Positions 1 through 8,395 of a stretch of 54,056 nucleotides of DNA are shown here, piece by piece. The translations under genes and the position numbers were made by a program. The stretch is from assembly GCA_021798875.1 (NCBI GenBank), contig JAJZBN010000011.1, positions 1-54,056 on the forward strand, written 5' to 3'. Each line of letters opens with the position of its first letter. Positions within the stretch are counted from its first letter, which is position 1. Below the pieces are notes generated by a model that was not told where the DNA came from, searched no databases, and saw nothing but the letters and a program-made list of their open reading frames with translations. The stretch is from a bacterium (GTDB taxonomy: Bacteria > SZUA-79 > Acidulodesulfobacterales > Acidulodesulfobacteraceae).

Positions 1-107
1 CTTTTTGCGGCGGCTTAATTATCCCCACCCGCCCACCCTTACATCTTAAAATAAATATATATATTAAATGATAATATGTATATTATACAAGATTTATTTA
101 TTCTCTT

Positions 108-142
108 ACTCCCGACTGCGTTTGACGCAGTCGGGAGTTTTT
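108..142 (+). terminator. Strong hairpin with T-tract (terminator-like, part of a dispersed repeat)
   Basis: A perfect 14-bp stem (ACTCCCGACTGCGT, with its complement at 125-138) closes a 3-nt loop and is followed by a run of Ts, the form of a rho-independent terminator. The arm CAGTCGGGAGT recurs downstream near 51383 and 53903, so this copy is also a member of a dispersed repeat family. The gene it would terminate lies outside the window. Confidence 0.6.
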
Positions 143-403
143 GTTTAACAGCCGATAAAAAGGGAAAGAGGAATGAGGAAGCAGCCTGTTAATCAATAAA
201 GCAATAGGCAGCAAATTAAAATTTATTAACGCCGAAGGATAAAAAATATGCGGTATAATATTAAATATGCTATTGCATTATAATTAATTTCCATATATCA
301 TATATAATAAACATATATATATTCATATATATATGAATAACGATATATATTAAATTATTATAAATTTATTTAATTTTTTATTTAAATTATTAGGTGAATA
401 ATT
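143..403. other. AT-rich intergenic region with palindrome
   Basis: No gene is visible between the hairpin and the first CDS. The stretch is extremely AT-rich and contains a perfect 20-bp palindrome at 320-339 (arm TATTCATATA). It presumably carries the promoter of the flavoprotein gene; AGGTGA at about 391-396 is a plausible ribosome binding site for the ATG at 404. Confidence 0.4.
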
Positions 404-1567
404 ATGAAAAAAATACTCGTTATAGGAGGCGGTTTTGCGGGAGTCGAAGCCTCAATAAAGTTAAGAGAATACAATTTCGACGTCACTTTGATTTCGGAAA
501 GGGATTATATGTATATTTATCCACTTTCTATATGGATTCCTACCGGAGCTCTGGATTTTAAGGATGCGGTAATGCCGTTAAATAAATTAAGCGTCGTCCA
601 TAAATTTAATTTAATAATAGACTCGGTCGTTAAAATTTCCGCGAAAGATAAAAAAGTCGAATGTAAAAACGATACATATTCTTTCGACTATCTCGTCATA
701 GCCGTCGGCGCAGGAAAAGCCAAACCGGAGGGAATTGAAAATACCTATTCTATTTGCGGCGCCCCTGAAGAATCGCTTAAAATAAAAGAAAAATTAGCGG
801 AATTGGTTAAATCCGGAAAAGGCAGAATAGCCGTAGGAATAGGCGGAAATCCAAAAGACCCTTCAGCTATGAGAGGCGGACCTGCTTTCGAGGAACTGTT
901 TAATATAGACAACCTCTTAAGAGATAAGGGGTTGCGCAGTAATTTTGAATTAAGTATTTTCGCTCCAATGGAAACTCCGGGCAAGCGTCTGGGCGATAAG
1001 GCTTATGCGCTTCTTAACCGATTTTATGAAGACCTTAAAATCAACAAATATTTAGGCAAAAAAATAAAAAGATTCGAAAACGGTGCAGTCGTATTCGAAG
1101 ACGATTCAAGACTTGAAAGCGAACTTATTATTTTTGTTCCCGCGGGAAGCGCCCACGAGATATTTGCCGGCTCGGATCTGCCGCTCACTGAAGCAGGATT
1201 CATAAAAATCGACGACTATTTAAGAGTAGAAGGTTTAGAAAATATTTACGCGATAGGTGATTCAGCCAGCCTCGATGGTCCTCCTTTCAGGGGAAAGCAG
1301 GGACACGTCGCCGAGATGATGGCCGGTATAGCGGCATATAACATAAATGAACAAGAAACTGGAACGAACAATTATAAAGGCTACAAAGAGCACGTGCATA
1401 TCTTGTGCGTAATGGACAACGGCAAAGGCGCCGTCTATGTCAAAAGAGATACGAAGAAGGAAACCGTAATAGCGCTGCCGGTGGTCGGCCACTGGCTTAA
1501 AAAATTCTGGGGATGGTATTACAAGAACTCGAAATTGAAAAAAATACCGAGGATACCTGGATTTTAA
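404..1567 (+). CDS. SQR-like NAD(P)/FAD-dependent oxidoreductase
   Basis: This is a 387-residue flavoprotein of the sulfide:quinone oxidoreductase / flavocytochrome c sulfide dehydrogenase / type II NADH dehydrogenase superfamily. An N-terminal FAD dinucleotide site GGGFAG is at residues 8-13, a second glycine-rich stretch GIGGN at 145-149, and the C-terminal FAD motif IYAIGDSAS at 281-289. Cys118 (SICGAPEES) and Cys335 (ILCVMDNG) sit where SQRs carry two of their three redox cysteines. The position of the third, middle cysteine reads PSAMRGGP (153-160), with no Cys. An aromatic C-terminus (WGWYYK) may anchor the protein to the membrane. Likely role is electron transfer from sulfide or a related donor to menaquinone; this is inferred, and another soluble or quinone acceptor is possible. 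It stands alone, with no partner cytochrome next to it. Confidence 0.75.
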   Translation: MKKILVIGGGFAGVEASIKLREYNFDVTLISERDYMYIYPLSIWIPTGALDFKDAVMPLNKLSVVHKFNLIIDSVVKISAKDKKVECKNDTYSFDYLVIAVGAGKAKPEGIENTYSICGAPEESLKIKEKLAELVKSGKGRIAVGIGGNPKDPSAMRGGPAFEELFNIDNLLRDKGLRSNFELSIFAPMETPGKRLGDKAYALLNRFYEDLKINKYLGKKIKRFENGAVVFEDDSRLESELIIFVPAGSAHEIFAGSDLPLTEAGFIKIDDYLRVEGLENIYAIGDSASLDGPPFRGKQGHVAEMMAGIAAYNINEQETGTNNYKGYKEHVHILCVMDNGKGAVYVKRDTKKETVIALPVVGHWLKKFWGWYYKNSKLKKIPRIPGF

Positions 1568-1697
1568 ATCAAAACTGGGCAAAAAATACTGTAAAATCCC
1601 TCTATCAGTCAATATTTTTGAAACTGAAAACTTACGATTTATTTCAGCATTTTTTTTCTTCATTATCGACAACAAACTTAGAAGTTTGATATAAAGC

Positions 1698-1855
1698 ATG
1701 GAAAAAACGTCAAGATTATGGAGGGGGGGTCAAAAGCGGAATGAAAGTTCTTGAAGCTGGATGCGGAAGCGGCTTCGTTACCCCTGCATTATCGAAAGCC
1801 GCCGGAAAAGAAAGATTCGTAATCTCGGTAGATATTAAGAAAAAGTTTACCAAAT
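1698..1855 (+). pseudogene. Broken class I SAM-methyltransferase remnant
   Basis: From the ATG at 1741 the + strand encodes MKVLEAGCGSG, the glycine-rich SAM-binding motif I of class I methyltransferases, followed by FVTPALSKAAG and the acidic motif ISVDI. Homology ends near 1837, and the rest of the domain is missing because the convergent EAL/HDOD gene ends at 1889. An upstream ATG at 1698 reads METHSRLWRG-like sequence in another frame. Removing one G from the seven-G run at 1723-1729 fuses the two frames into VKSGMKVLEAGCGSG, a natural methyltransferase sequence. The gene is therefore both frameshifted at a homopolymer and truncated. I consider it a decayed fragment, not a working enzyme. 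Confidence 0.6.
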
Positions 1856-1888
1856 ACCCGCCTAATATCTGCCGCTTCCGGACGGCTT

Positions 1889-3127
1889 TTAAACGAGCCC
1901 TGATCTTTTTACTTCTTCGAGATACATCAAGGCGCCGGTATTCATTTCAAGGACGTCGGAAAACAAAGCGGAAGGATTTATTTTTTTAAGCAGGGTTTCC
2001 GCCGAATTATAATCGGCCGCGTTATACGCGTCCATAAATTCCGTCAGTTCGCCCAGTTTTCCCTTATGTTCTACCAACGCTTCATAAATAATAGGATCGA
2101 TAGTAATTTTATCGAACAGTTCTTTAATTGAAATTCCAAGAGCGATATTTACCAAAGAAAGCATTCCTGCCAAAAACGCTTTGTCGGCAAGAGCTTTGTT
2201 TATATATTTTTTGCATATATCTTCCATCATCCTGCCTTTTATCACGGCGCTTTCCAATAAGGGGTCAGACCTGAAATCGCTTTTTTTGGAAGCAAGAACA
2301 ATCGTAAGTATCCATCTTGATACGTTATCATATCCTAAAAGAGCAATCGCCTGTTTTACCGAAGATATTTTTGCCATAAATTCATAAGCTACAGAATTTA
2401 TAAGTGCAAGCAGACGATATATAAGGTCGGGAGCCATTTTAAAAAGGGATTCTATTTCTTCTATATCCGCATTAGCCTGGAAAGAATTAAATATATTAAG
2501 AAGTATTACATAATCTGGATCTAAAGTTACCGAAGAAATTATGGACGGTTTTTGAAAAAAATAGCCCTGAAAAAGGTCAAAGCCCAGGCCTTTGTAATAA
2601 TGAAAATCTTCGTCTGTTTCAACTTTCGACGAAATTAATTTTGTCCCGTAGCCTTTAAGGAGCATAAGCATTTCTTTTATTTCGGACTTTGAGTATTGCT
2701 TTGAATCCAGCTTCACGTAATCCGCCGTTTCCAGAAGCGGCTCCCATGCTTCGTCGTATACGAAATTATTTAAAGATATTCTAAACCCCTTGTTTTTAAA
2801 TTCTTTTATTATGGAAACGGCATTGCCGTCAATAGTGCTTGTTTCCAAAATTTCAAGCACTATTTTATCTTTCGGCAAAAGTCCTATCATGTCTTTTTGT
2901 AAAATATCGGGCGTTAAGTTTATAAATGCCGGATTTTCTCCCATCAGCACTTTTACCCCCATATCGTAAATATTTTCAAGGACGTTAGCGGTAGCGCTTA
3001 AATTATCCGATACCGAAACGCCCGACGAGTTTTCTTCGCCGGTGCTTCTGAATAATATTTCATAACCGAATATGCTTTTGTCTGCGGTTATAATAGGCTG
3101 TCTTCCTATAAAAATAGCTTTATTCAC
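1889..3127 (-). CDS. EAL-HDOD (YuxH-type) signalling protein, EAL probably inactive
   Basis: This 412-residue protein joins an N-terminal EAL-like domain (about residues 1-195) to a C-terminal HDOD domain (about 200-390). EAL landmarks are GYEILFRS (21-28), FINLTPD (68-74), KLD (139-141) and LFQGYFFQKP (185-194). Catalytic positions are degraded: the EAL signature reads EIL, and the DDFG-type metal motif reads LNNF (119-122). Cyclic-di-GMP hydrolysis is therefore unlikely, and a binding or scaffold role fits better. HDOD proteins of this layout are linked to regulation of motility or stress in other bacteria, but the partner here is unknown. It is transcribed alone, convergent with the methyltransferase remnant, with no neighbouring chemotaxis or flagellar genes. 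Confidence 0.85.
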   Translation of the reverse strand: MNKAIFIGRQPIITADKSIFGYEILFRSTGEENSSGVSVSDNLSATANVLENIYDMGVKVLMGENPAFINLTPDILQKDMIGLLPKDKIVLEILETSTIDGNAVSIIKEFKNKGFRISLNNFVYDEAWEPLLETADYVKLDSKQYSKSEIKEMLMLLKGYGTKLISSKVETDEDFHYYKGLGFDLFQGYFFQKPSIISSVTLDPDYVILLNIFNSFQANADIEEIESLFKMAPDLIYRLLALINSVAYEFMAKISSVKQAIALLGYDNVSRWILTIVLASKKSDFRSDPLLESAVIKGRMMEDICKKYINKALADKAFLAGMLSLVNIALGISIKELFDKITIDPIIYEALVEHKGKLGELTEFMDAYNAADYNSAETLLKKINPSALFSDVLEMNTGALMYLEEVKRSGLV

Positions 3128-3549
3128 TTTTTCTCGACCGCGGTATTTATATATTTATATTATAATGGTTGATTTAATTTAAGTTAATCTACCGTAATTT
3201 ATACATTTATATAACACTGTTAAGTATAAGTCAATAAAAATATCTATAAATATCTATAAATTTATAAAAAATTTTATAAAAATCTTATATCGGAGTTAAC
3301 CTATTTATAAAATTAAACATATTAAAATATACTTAAATTGAGAGATTTATGTTTTAGATATTTTGCAGTAAAAGCTGTAAAACGGTAAAATAAACTTGAT
3401 TTTTTTTGTTTAATTTATAATAATTATAAAAGTGAATTATTAGTTTATGAAGGTATATTTTATATATTTTTTTTTGCAGATAAAACAATAAGATAAATGT
3501 AACAATAAGATAAATGTAAGATAAATTTAGAGGTGCAATAATCATAATT
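3128..3549. other. AT-rich intergenic region with short tandem repeats
   Basis: This is the divergent spacer between the EAL/HDOD gene and gcvT. It is nearly all A/T and contains ATATCTATA-type repeats around 3240-3260 and a 17-bp tandem duplication (AACAATAAGATAAATGT at 3484-3500 and 3501-3517). AGAGGTG at about 3530-3536 is the likely ribosome binding site of gcvT. I looked for the two-aptamer architecture of a glycine riboswitch and do not see it. Confidence 0.5.
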
Positions 3550-4734
3550 ATGAACAATTCCGAAACTAAGAAAACGCCGTTATACGGCGAGCATGCTAAA
3601 ATGGGAGCAAAAATAGTAGAATTTGCAGGTTTTTATATGCCTCTTTATTATAAGAGCATAATAGAAGAGCATTTAAACGTCCGAAAAAATTCCGGTATTT
3701 TCGATATAAGCCATATGGGAGAAATAACTATAAAAGGCAAAGACGCTTCGTCGTTCGTAGATTACGTCTTTACGGCAGACGTTTCAAAAATAGGAAGGGG
3801 AGAGATAGTTTATGCGTTAATTCTTAACGAAAAAGGCGGAATTATCGACGATGTTACCGTTTTTAAGTTTTCCGACGACGAATATATGGCAGTCGTAAAT
3901 GCGTCAAATACGCAGAAGGATTTTGCATGGGTTCGTCACGTGCAGAACGATTTTCAAAAAAAAGGCAAAGACGTTACTGTGCAAAATATCAGCGACGATA
4001 TAGGACTTCTTTCAGTCCAGGGACCAAAATCAAGGGATTTGATATATCCTCTTATAAGCGACGTCGTTAAAATTGGAAAATGCGGATTGTTCGATTTTAA
4101 GTTTCAGCCTAAAAATATTAAAGATTTAAAACATTTTGAATTTGGATGTGCGATATTTAAAGACGTAAACGTGGAAGCGATGATATCCAGAAGCGGTTAT
4201 ACGGGAGAGTTCGGGTTTGAAATATTCGTACCTGCCGAAAAAACGGTTATTTTATGGAATTATCTTCTGCAAAACTCCAATCTCTCTAATCTTCTTCCGA
4301 TCGGTCTCGGAGCAAGAGACACCTTGAGGTTTGAAGCGGCGCTTCCCCTATACGGACATGAGCTCGACGAAACGATAAATCCTTACGACGCAGGTCTTGA
4401 AAAGTATCTTTCGGATACAAAAGATTTTATAGGAAAAGAGGCTCTAAAAAATATTAAAAACAAAGAAAAAAGATTGATTTTCTTTAAACTTTCCGGCAAA
4501 CAGATTCCAAGACATTCGCAGAGAATACTCGACGAAAATCTTAAGCCTATAGGCTGTATAGCAAGCGGAACGTACAGTCCTTCAAACAAATTTCCCATAG
4601 GAAGCGCTTATATTTCGGATGCCGGCGTAAATGTTTCATACTTGAAAGATTTTTTCATAGATATCAGGGGAAATTTTGAAAAAGCCGAAGTCGTGTCTCC
4701 GCCTTTCCATAAAAATTTTAAAACGGGCAAGTAA
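3550..4734 (+). CDS. gcvT: Glycine cleavage system aminomethyltransferase (T protein)
   Basis: GcvT transfers the methylene group from aminomethyl-lipoyl-H protein to tetrahydrofolate, releasing ammonia and forming 5,10-methylene-THF; the reaction is reversible. The 394 residues cover the whole family fold, starting with GEHAKMGAKIVEFAG (13-27). They include GGIIDDVTVFKF (96-107), where the second Asp (101) matches the catalytic Asp of characterised GcvT, and the SGYTGEFGFEI region typical of the folate pocket. It is the first gene of gcvT-gcvH-gcvPA-gcvPB. Length is slightly above the usual 360-375. The ATG at 3550 is preceded by a suitable AGAGGTG. Confidence 0.95.
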   Translation: MNNSETKKTPLYGEHAKMGAKIVEFAGFYMPLYYKSIIEEHLNVRKNSGIFDISHMGEITIKGKDASSFVDYVFTADVSKIGRGEIVYALILNEKGGIIDDVTVFKFSDDEYMAVVNASNTQKDFAWVRHVQNDFQKKGKDVTVQNISDDIGLLSVQGPKSRDLIYPLISDVVKIGKCGLFDFKFQPKNIKDLKHFEFGCAIFKDVNVEAMISRSGYTGEFGFEIFVPAEKTVILWNYLLQNSNLSNLLPIGLGARDTLRFEAALPLYGHELDETINPYDAGLEKYLSDTKDFIGKEALKNIKNKEKRLIFFKLSGKQIPRHSQRILDENLKPIGCIASGTYSPSNKFPIGSAYISDAGVNVSYLKDFFIDIRGNFEKAEVVSPPFHKNFKTGK

Positions 4735-4827
4735 AAATAAAAGTAATTAAAAATAATTAAAAATAAATAATTAATATAAAGTACGCAATTTTACTATAAA
4801 ATATCATATTAAACTAAGGGGTTGAAA

Positions 4828-5223
4828 ATGATTAAAAGCGGGTCGTTTTATTTCTCTAAATCGCATGAATGGGTAAGCAAAGGTTCTAACGATAAATATC
4901 GCATAGGTATTTCCGATTTTGCCCAGTCGGAACTTGGCGACGTAGTTTACGTTTCTCTTCCGGAAGTTGGAAAAAATTATAAAAAAGATGCAAAAATAGG
5001 AGAAATAGAATCCGTTAAATCCGTTTCGGAAATTTACGCTCCGGTCGATCTTAAAATAATATCCGTAAATTCAAAATTAAACGATACTCCTGAGCTTATC
5101 AATCAGGATCCGACGGGAAACGGTTTTATCGCTGAAGTTGAGATTTCTAACGACTCGGACATAGAAGGATTAATGGACGAAGTTAAATATAAGACGTTTG
5201 CGGAATCTTCGCATCATGAATAA
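4828..5223 (+). CDS. gcvH: Glycine cleavage system H protein
   Basis: GcvH is the lipoyl carrier that shuttles the aminomethyl group between the P, T and L proteins. The 131-residue product carries the lipoylation motif GEIESVKSVSE with the modified lysine at residue 64, and the YRIGISDFAQSELGDVVYV core of the family. An in-frame TTG lies six bases upstream, but AAGGGG at 4816-4821 is spaced correctly for the ATG at 4828, so I use that start. The stop codon overlaps the start of gcvPA by 8 bp, which suggests coupled translation. No lipoate ligase/synthase or lpd is in the window. Confidence 0.95.
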   Translation: MIKSGSFYFSKSHEWVSKGSNDKYRIGISDFAQSELGDVVYVSLPEVGKNYKKDAKIGEIESVKSVSEIYAPVDLKIISVNSKLNDTPELINQDPTGNGFIAEVEISNDSDIEGLMDEVKYKTFAESSHHE

Positions 5224-6706
5224 TTTTCGCTACTTTCCTAATTCAAAAAAAGATATTGCAAAATTATACCGCTTTCTAAGCATTAAAGATAAAAAAGAGC
5301 TTTTCAAAAAGATACTGGGAGATATTCCTCTTATCAGCGGGGACGATTTAACGGATATTCTTAACGACGGTATAGATGAAAGCTCATTATGGCGGCTGTT
5401 TTCGGATATCGACTCAAGCGTTCCGCAAAAAAATAAAACTGCGGTTTTTTCAGGCGGAGGAATTTACAATCATTTTGTTCCGTCGGTTATAGACAGCCTT
5501 ATTTCGAGGTCGGAATTTTATACTCCTTATACGCCGTATCAGCCGGAAGTAAGCCAAGGCACGCTTTTTGCTCTTTTTGAATTTCAGTCGTTCATTGCAG
5601 AAATACTCGGCATGGACGTCGTAAACGCATCTATGTACGACGGAGCGGAAAGCCTTGCGGAAGCGGTATTGGCGGCTTTAAGGCTGTCGTCGGCAGACAG
5701 GGATATGCCTGCAAACCATAGCGGCGACACGGTATTCGTTTCCGAAGGAGTAAACCCTGATTATTATTCAGTTATTAAAACTTTTACGGGCGGCACGGGA
5801 GTAAAAATAGAAAAAATAAAATTAAACGCAGAAACCGGACAGACGGACATATCGGAATTAAAGCAAAAGCTTTCAAAAGGCAGCGGCAGAGTGCCGGCAG
5901 TAGTCATTCAACAGCCGAACTATTACGGAGTAATAGAAGATTTAGAATCCCTCGAAAAAATTATACATTCAACCTATAATAATTCTAATTCCAGTCCTGA
6001 ATCAAATACGGAATATACCCAAAGTTATACCCCAAGTTTTATCGTTTCTTCCACGGAACCTTACAGTTTCGGCATAATTAATCCCCCCGGATTCTATAAC
6101 GCCGATTTTTTTGCAGGGGAAGGTAATTCATTCGGGAACTATATGAATTTCGGCGGACCGCTTTTAGGTCTTTTTGCGGCAAAAAAAGAATACGTCAGGC
6201 AGATGCCGGGAAGAATCGTAGGCAAAACTAAAGACGGCAATAATAAAGACGCATACGCCTTTATTCTTTCTACGAGGGAACAGCATATTAGAAGGGGCGC
6301 CGCAACGTCCAATATTTGCACCAACAGTTCTTTAAACGCCGTCAGGGCGGCGATATATCTTTCCTTATGTTCAAAGAGCGGCTTTAAAGATATAGCTTTA
6401 TTAAATCTTAAACTTGCGCATATATTAAGGGATAAATTATTAAATACCGGACTGTTTGAACCGCTTTACGGCGGAGATTTTTTCAACGAATTTTCCCTTA
6501 AGTTTAAGGCGAATACGAATAAACATAATAAAAAACATAATAATAAAACGACTGCATCGGAATTTATAGAAAAAATGGCGGCAAGAGATATTATAGCCGG
6601 CATAGCTCTTTCGGAGAACGCCGTTTTAATATCCGCCACCGAAAATATCCGTTTAAGCGATATCGAAAAATACGCAAAAAATGCAAAAGAGGTTTTAAAT
6701 GGCTAA
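5216..6706 (+). CDS. gcvPA: Glycine dehydrogenase (decarboxylating) subunit 1
   Basis: This is the N-terminal half of the split P protein, which with GcvPB decarboxylates glycine using PLP and loads the aminomethyl group onto GcvH. Recognisable segments are FYTPYTPYQPEVSQGTLFAL (101-120), MYDGAESLAEA (140-150), QQPNYYGVIED (232-242) and STREQHIRRGAATSNICTN (352-370). The ATG at 5216 overlaps the gcvH stop (ATGAATAA) and is preferred over an in-frame TTG 18 bases upstream. At 496 residues it exceeds the usual roughly 440-450. The excess is a Ser/Asn/Thr-rich insert near 252-274 and an Asn/Lys/His-rich stretch at 433-446, both likely surface loops. Confidence 0.95.
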   Translation: MNNFRYFPNSKKDIAKLYRFLSIKDKKELFKKILGDIPLISGDDLTDILNDGIDESSLWRLFSDIDSSVPQKNKTAVFSGGGIYNHFVPSVIDSLISRSEFYTPYTPYQPEVSQGTLFALFEFQSFIAEILGMDVVNASMYDGAESLAEAVLAALRLSSADRDMPANHSGDTVFVSEGVNPDYYSVIKTFTGGTGVKIEKIKLNAETGQTDISELKQKLSKGSGRVPAVVIQQPNYYGVIEDLESLEKIIHSTYNNSNSSPESNTEYTQSYTPSFIVSSTEPYSFGIINPPGFYNADFFAGEGNSFGNYMNFGGPLLGLFAAKKEYVRQMPGRIVGKTKDGNNKDAYAFILSTREQHIRRGAATSNICTNSSLNAVRAAIYLSLCSKSGFKDIALLNLKLAHILRDKLLNTGLFEPLYGGDFFNEFSLKFKANTNKHNKKHNNKTTASEFIEKMAARDIIAGIALSENAVLISATENIRLSDIEKYAKNAKEVLNG

Positions 6707-8246
6707 ATTTCCCGGAATAAAAGGTATATTTTTTGACGAAGACCCTCTGATAGAGCAAAGCTCTAAAGGAGTAACCGGCATCGGAATACCGGATAGCGGC
6801 TTAAAAAAATCCGATTTAAGAAAAGACGAAAGCGCATATATAGACGCTAAATATATTAGAAAAAATGCTCCCGGACTTCCCGAAGTATCCGAACCGACCG
6901 TTGTCCGGCATTTTACGAGACTTTCGGGATGGAATATGTGCGTCGATACCGTTTTTTACCCTCTTGGTTCCTGCACCATGAAGTATAATCCAAAAATTAA
7001 CGAAAAAATAGCATCTCTTGAAAATATTAAAAACCTTCATCCTTTAACGCCTGCAAATTTAATTCAGCCCGTTTTAAAAATAGTTCACGATTTTAACGAT
7101 ATCTTATGCGGGCTTACCGGACTTGCGGAATTCAGTTTCGCTCCTCAGGCCGGCGCGGCCGGCGAGTTTGCCGGACTTAAAGTTATCAAGAAATATTTTG
7201 AGTTAAAAGGCGAAAACAGAAAAACTATATTGGTTCCGGACAGTTCGCACGGTACAAATCCTGCAAGTTCGGTTCTTGCGGGATTCACTCCCGTAGAAAT
7301 TAAAACCGGAAAAGCGGGAACGCTAAATGCCGAAGAATTGAAAAAATTTATTTCAAAAGACGTCGCCGCAATTATGATAACCAATCCGAACACTTTCGGC
7401 GTTTTTGAAAAAGACATAAAAAAAATTGCCGAAATTATGCATAAAAACGGTTCTTTTGTTTATATGGACGGCGCAAACTTTAACGCTTTTATAGGGAGCG
7501 TAAAAGTTTCCGATATGGGAATAGACCTGATACAGCTTAATCTTCATAAAACTTTTTCTACCCCTCACGGAGGAGGCGGACCCGGAAGCGGAGCGATAGG
7601 CGTCGTAGAATCATTAAGGGAATTCCTTCCTATTCCTTACGTTAAGAAAACCGCTGCAGTTACGAATAACGGAAAAAAAACATCGAATTACGATAAAAAT
7701 TTTGATGCCGTAAATCAGGTTTACGAGCTGTCGGATGACAGAAAAAATTCTATAGGTAAAATGACGCCGTTTTTATGCAATTTTGTCGTGTTGATAAGGG
7801 CATACGCTTATCTTCTTTCGTTAGGACGGGATAACGCAGGTTCCGTGAGCGAAATTGCAGTGCTTAACGCAAACTACGTTAAGAAAAAACTCGGCAAAAT
7901 ACTATCGGGTTCAGACCCTTTTGAAGAGGGGCTATGCATGCACGAATGCGTTTTCAGCGATAAAGCTATTGAAGAAAGCGGAATATCGACGATCGAACTT
8001 GCTAAACTATTAATAGACTATGGTTTTCATCCGCCTACGGTTTATTTTCCGAAAAATATACACGGAGCTATTATGATCGAACCTACGGAAACCGAATCTA
8101 TAAGAACTTTAGATAATTTCATAAAAGCCGTAAAAGAGATAAAACTTAAAACGAAAAAGTCTAAAGCGGCTAAATCTCCGCAAAAAACGAAAGTAGGCAG
8201 AGTTAACGAAGTACTTGCAAATAAACAGCCGGTATTTAAATATTAA
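6699..8246 (+). CDS. gcvPB: Glycine dehydrogenase (decarboxylating) subunit 2
   Basis: This is the C-terminal, PLP-binding half of the glycine decarboxylase. Lys284 in NLHKTFSTPHGGGGPGSG is the expected Schiff-base lysine. DSSHGTNPASS (181-191) and ITNPNTFGVFE (227-237) are family signatures. The start overlaps the gcvPA stop by 8 bp (ATGGCTAA), so the two subunits are translationally coupled. The C-terminal 30 or so residues are lysine-rich (KTKKSKAAKSPQKTK), longer than typical. It closes the gcv run; the next gene has its own promoter. Confidence 0.95.
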   Translation: MAKFPGIKGIFFDEDPLIEQSSKGVTGIGIPDSGLKKSDLRKDESAYIDAKYIRKNAPGLPEVSEPTVVRHFTRLSGWNMCVDTVFYPLGSCTMKYNPKINEKIASLENIKNLHPLTPANLIQPVLKIVHDFNDILCGLTGLAEFSFAPQAGAAGEFAGLKVIKKYFELKGENRKTILVPDSSHGTNPASSVLAGFTPVEIKTGKAGTLNAEELKKFISKDVAAIMITNPNTFGVFEKDIKKIAEIMHKNGSFVYMDGANFNAFIGSVKVSDMGIDLIQLNLHKTFSTPHGGGGPGSGAIGVVESLREFLPIPYVKKTAAVTNNGKKTSNYDKNFDAVNQVYELSDDRKNSIGKMTPFLCNFVVLIRAYAYLLSLGRDNAGSVSEIAVLNANYVKKKLGKILSGSDPFEEGLCMHECVFSDKAIEESGISTIELAKLLIDYGFHPPTVYFPKNIHGAIMIEPTETESIRTLDNFIKAVKEIKLKTKKSKAAKSPQKTKVGRVNEVLANKQPVFKY

Positions 8247-8295
8247 TAAAATTTTGTTCCCGTTAAATTTAAACAAATTTTGTTATCTAAATTTG

Positions 8296-8389
8296 TGGTA
8301 TAATGTAATTTAGTAGAGGTAAGATTCCAAACTTTGGTAGATAATGATATATATACTTATATGGGTATAATGTAATTTAGTAGAGGTAA
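8296..8389 (+). promoter_or_regulatory. Extended -10 promoter within a duplicated 26-bp leader
   Basis: TGGTATAAT at 8296-8304 is a perfect extended -10 box. A 26-bp segment starting GGTATAATG and running through TAGTAGAGGTAA occurs at 8297-8322 and again at 8364-8389. The second copy supplies the ribosome binding site (AGAGGTAA) of the hydrolase gene at 8396. Both copies contain TATAAT and an SD-like element, so the leader appears to have been duplicated. Confidence 0.55.
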
Positions 8390-8395
8390 TATTAT

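Noticed and set aside
3128-3549. Glycine riboswitch ahead of gcvT
   Set aside because: The leader is almost pure A/T with short tandem repeats; the G-rich paired aptamer pattern expected of a glycine riboswitch is absent.
3354-3557. 67-residue minus-strand frame in the gcvT leader
   Set aside because: Composed almost wholly of I, L, Y, K and N from AT-rich DNA, overlaps the gcvT start and has no recognisable pattern.
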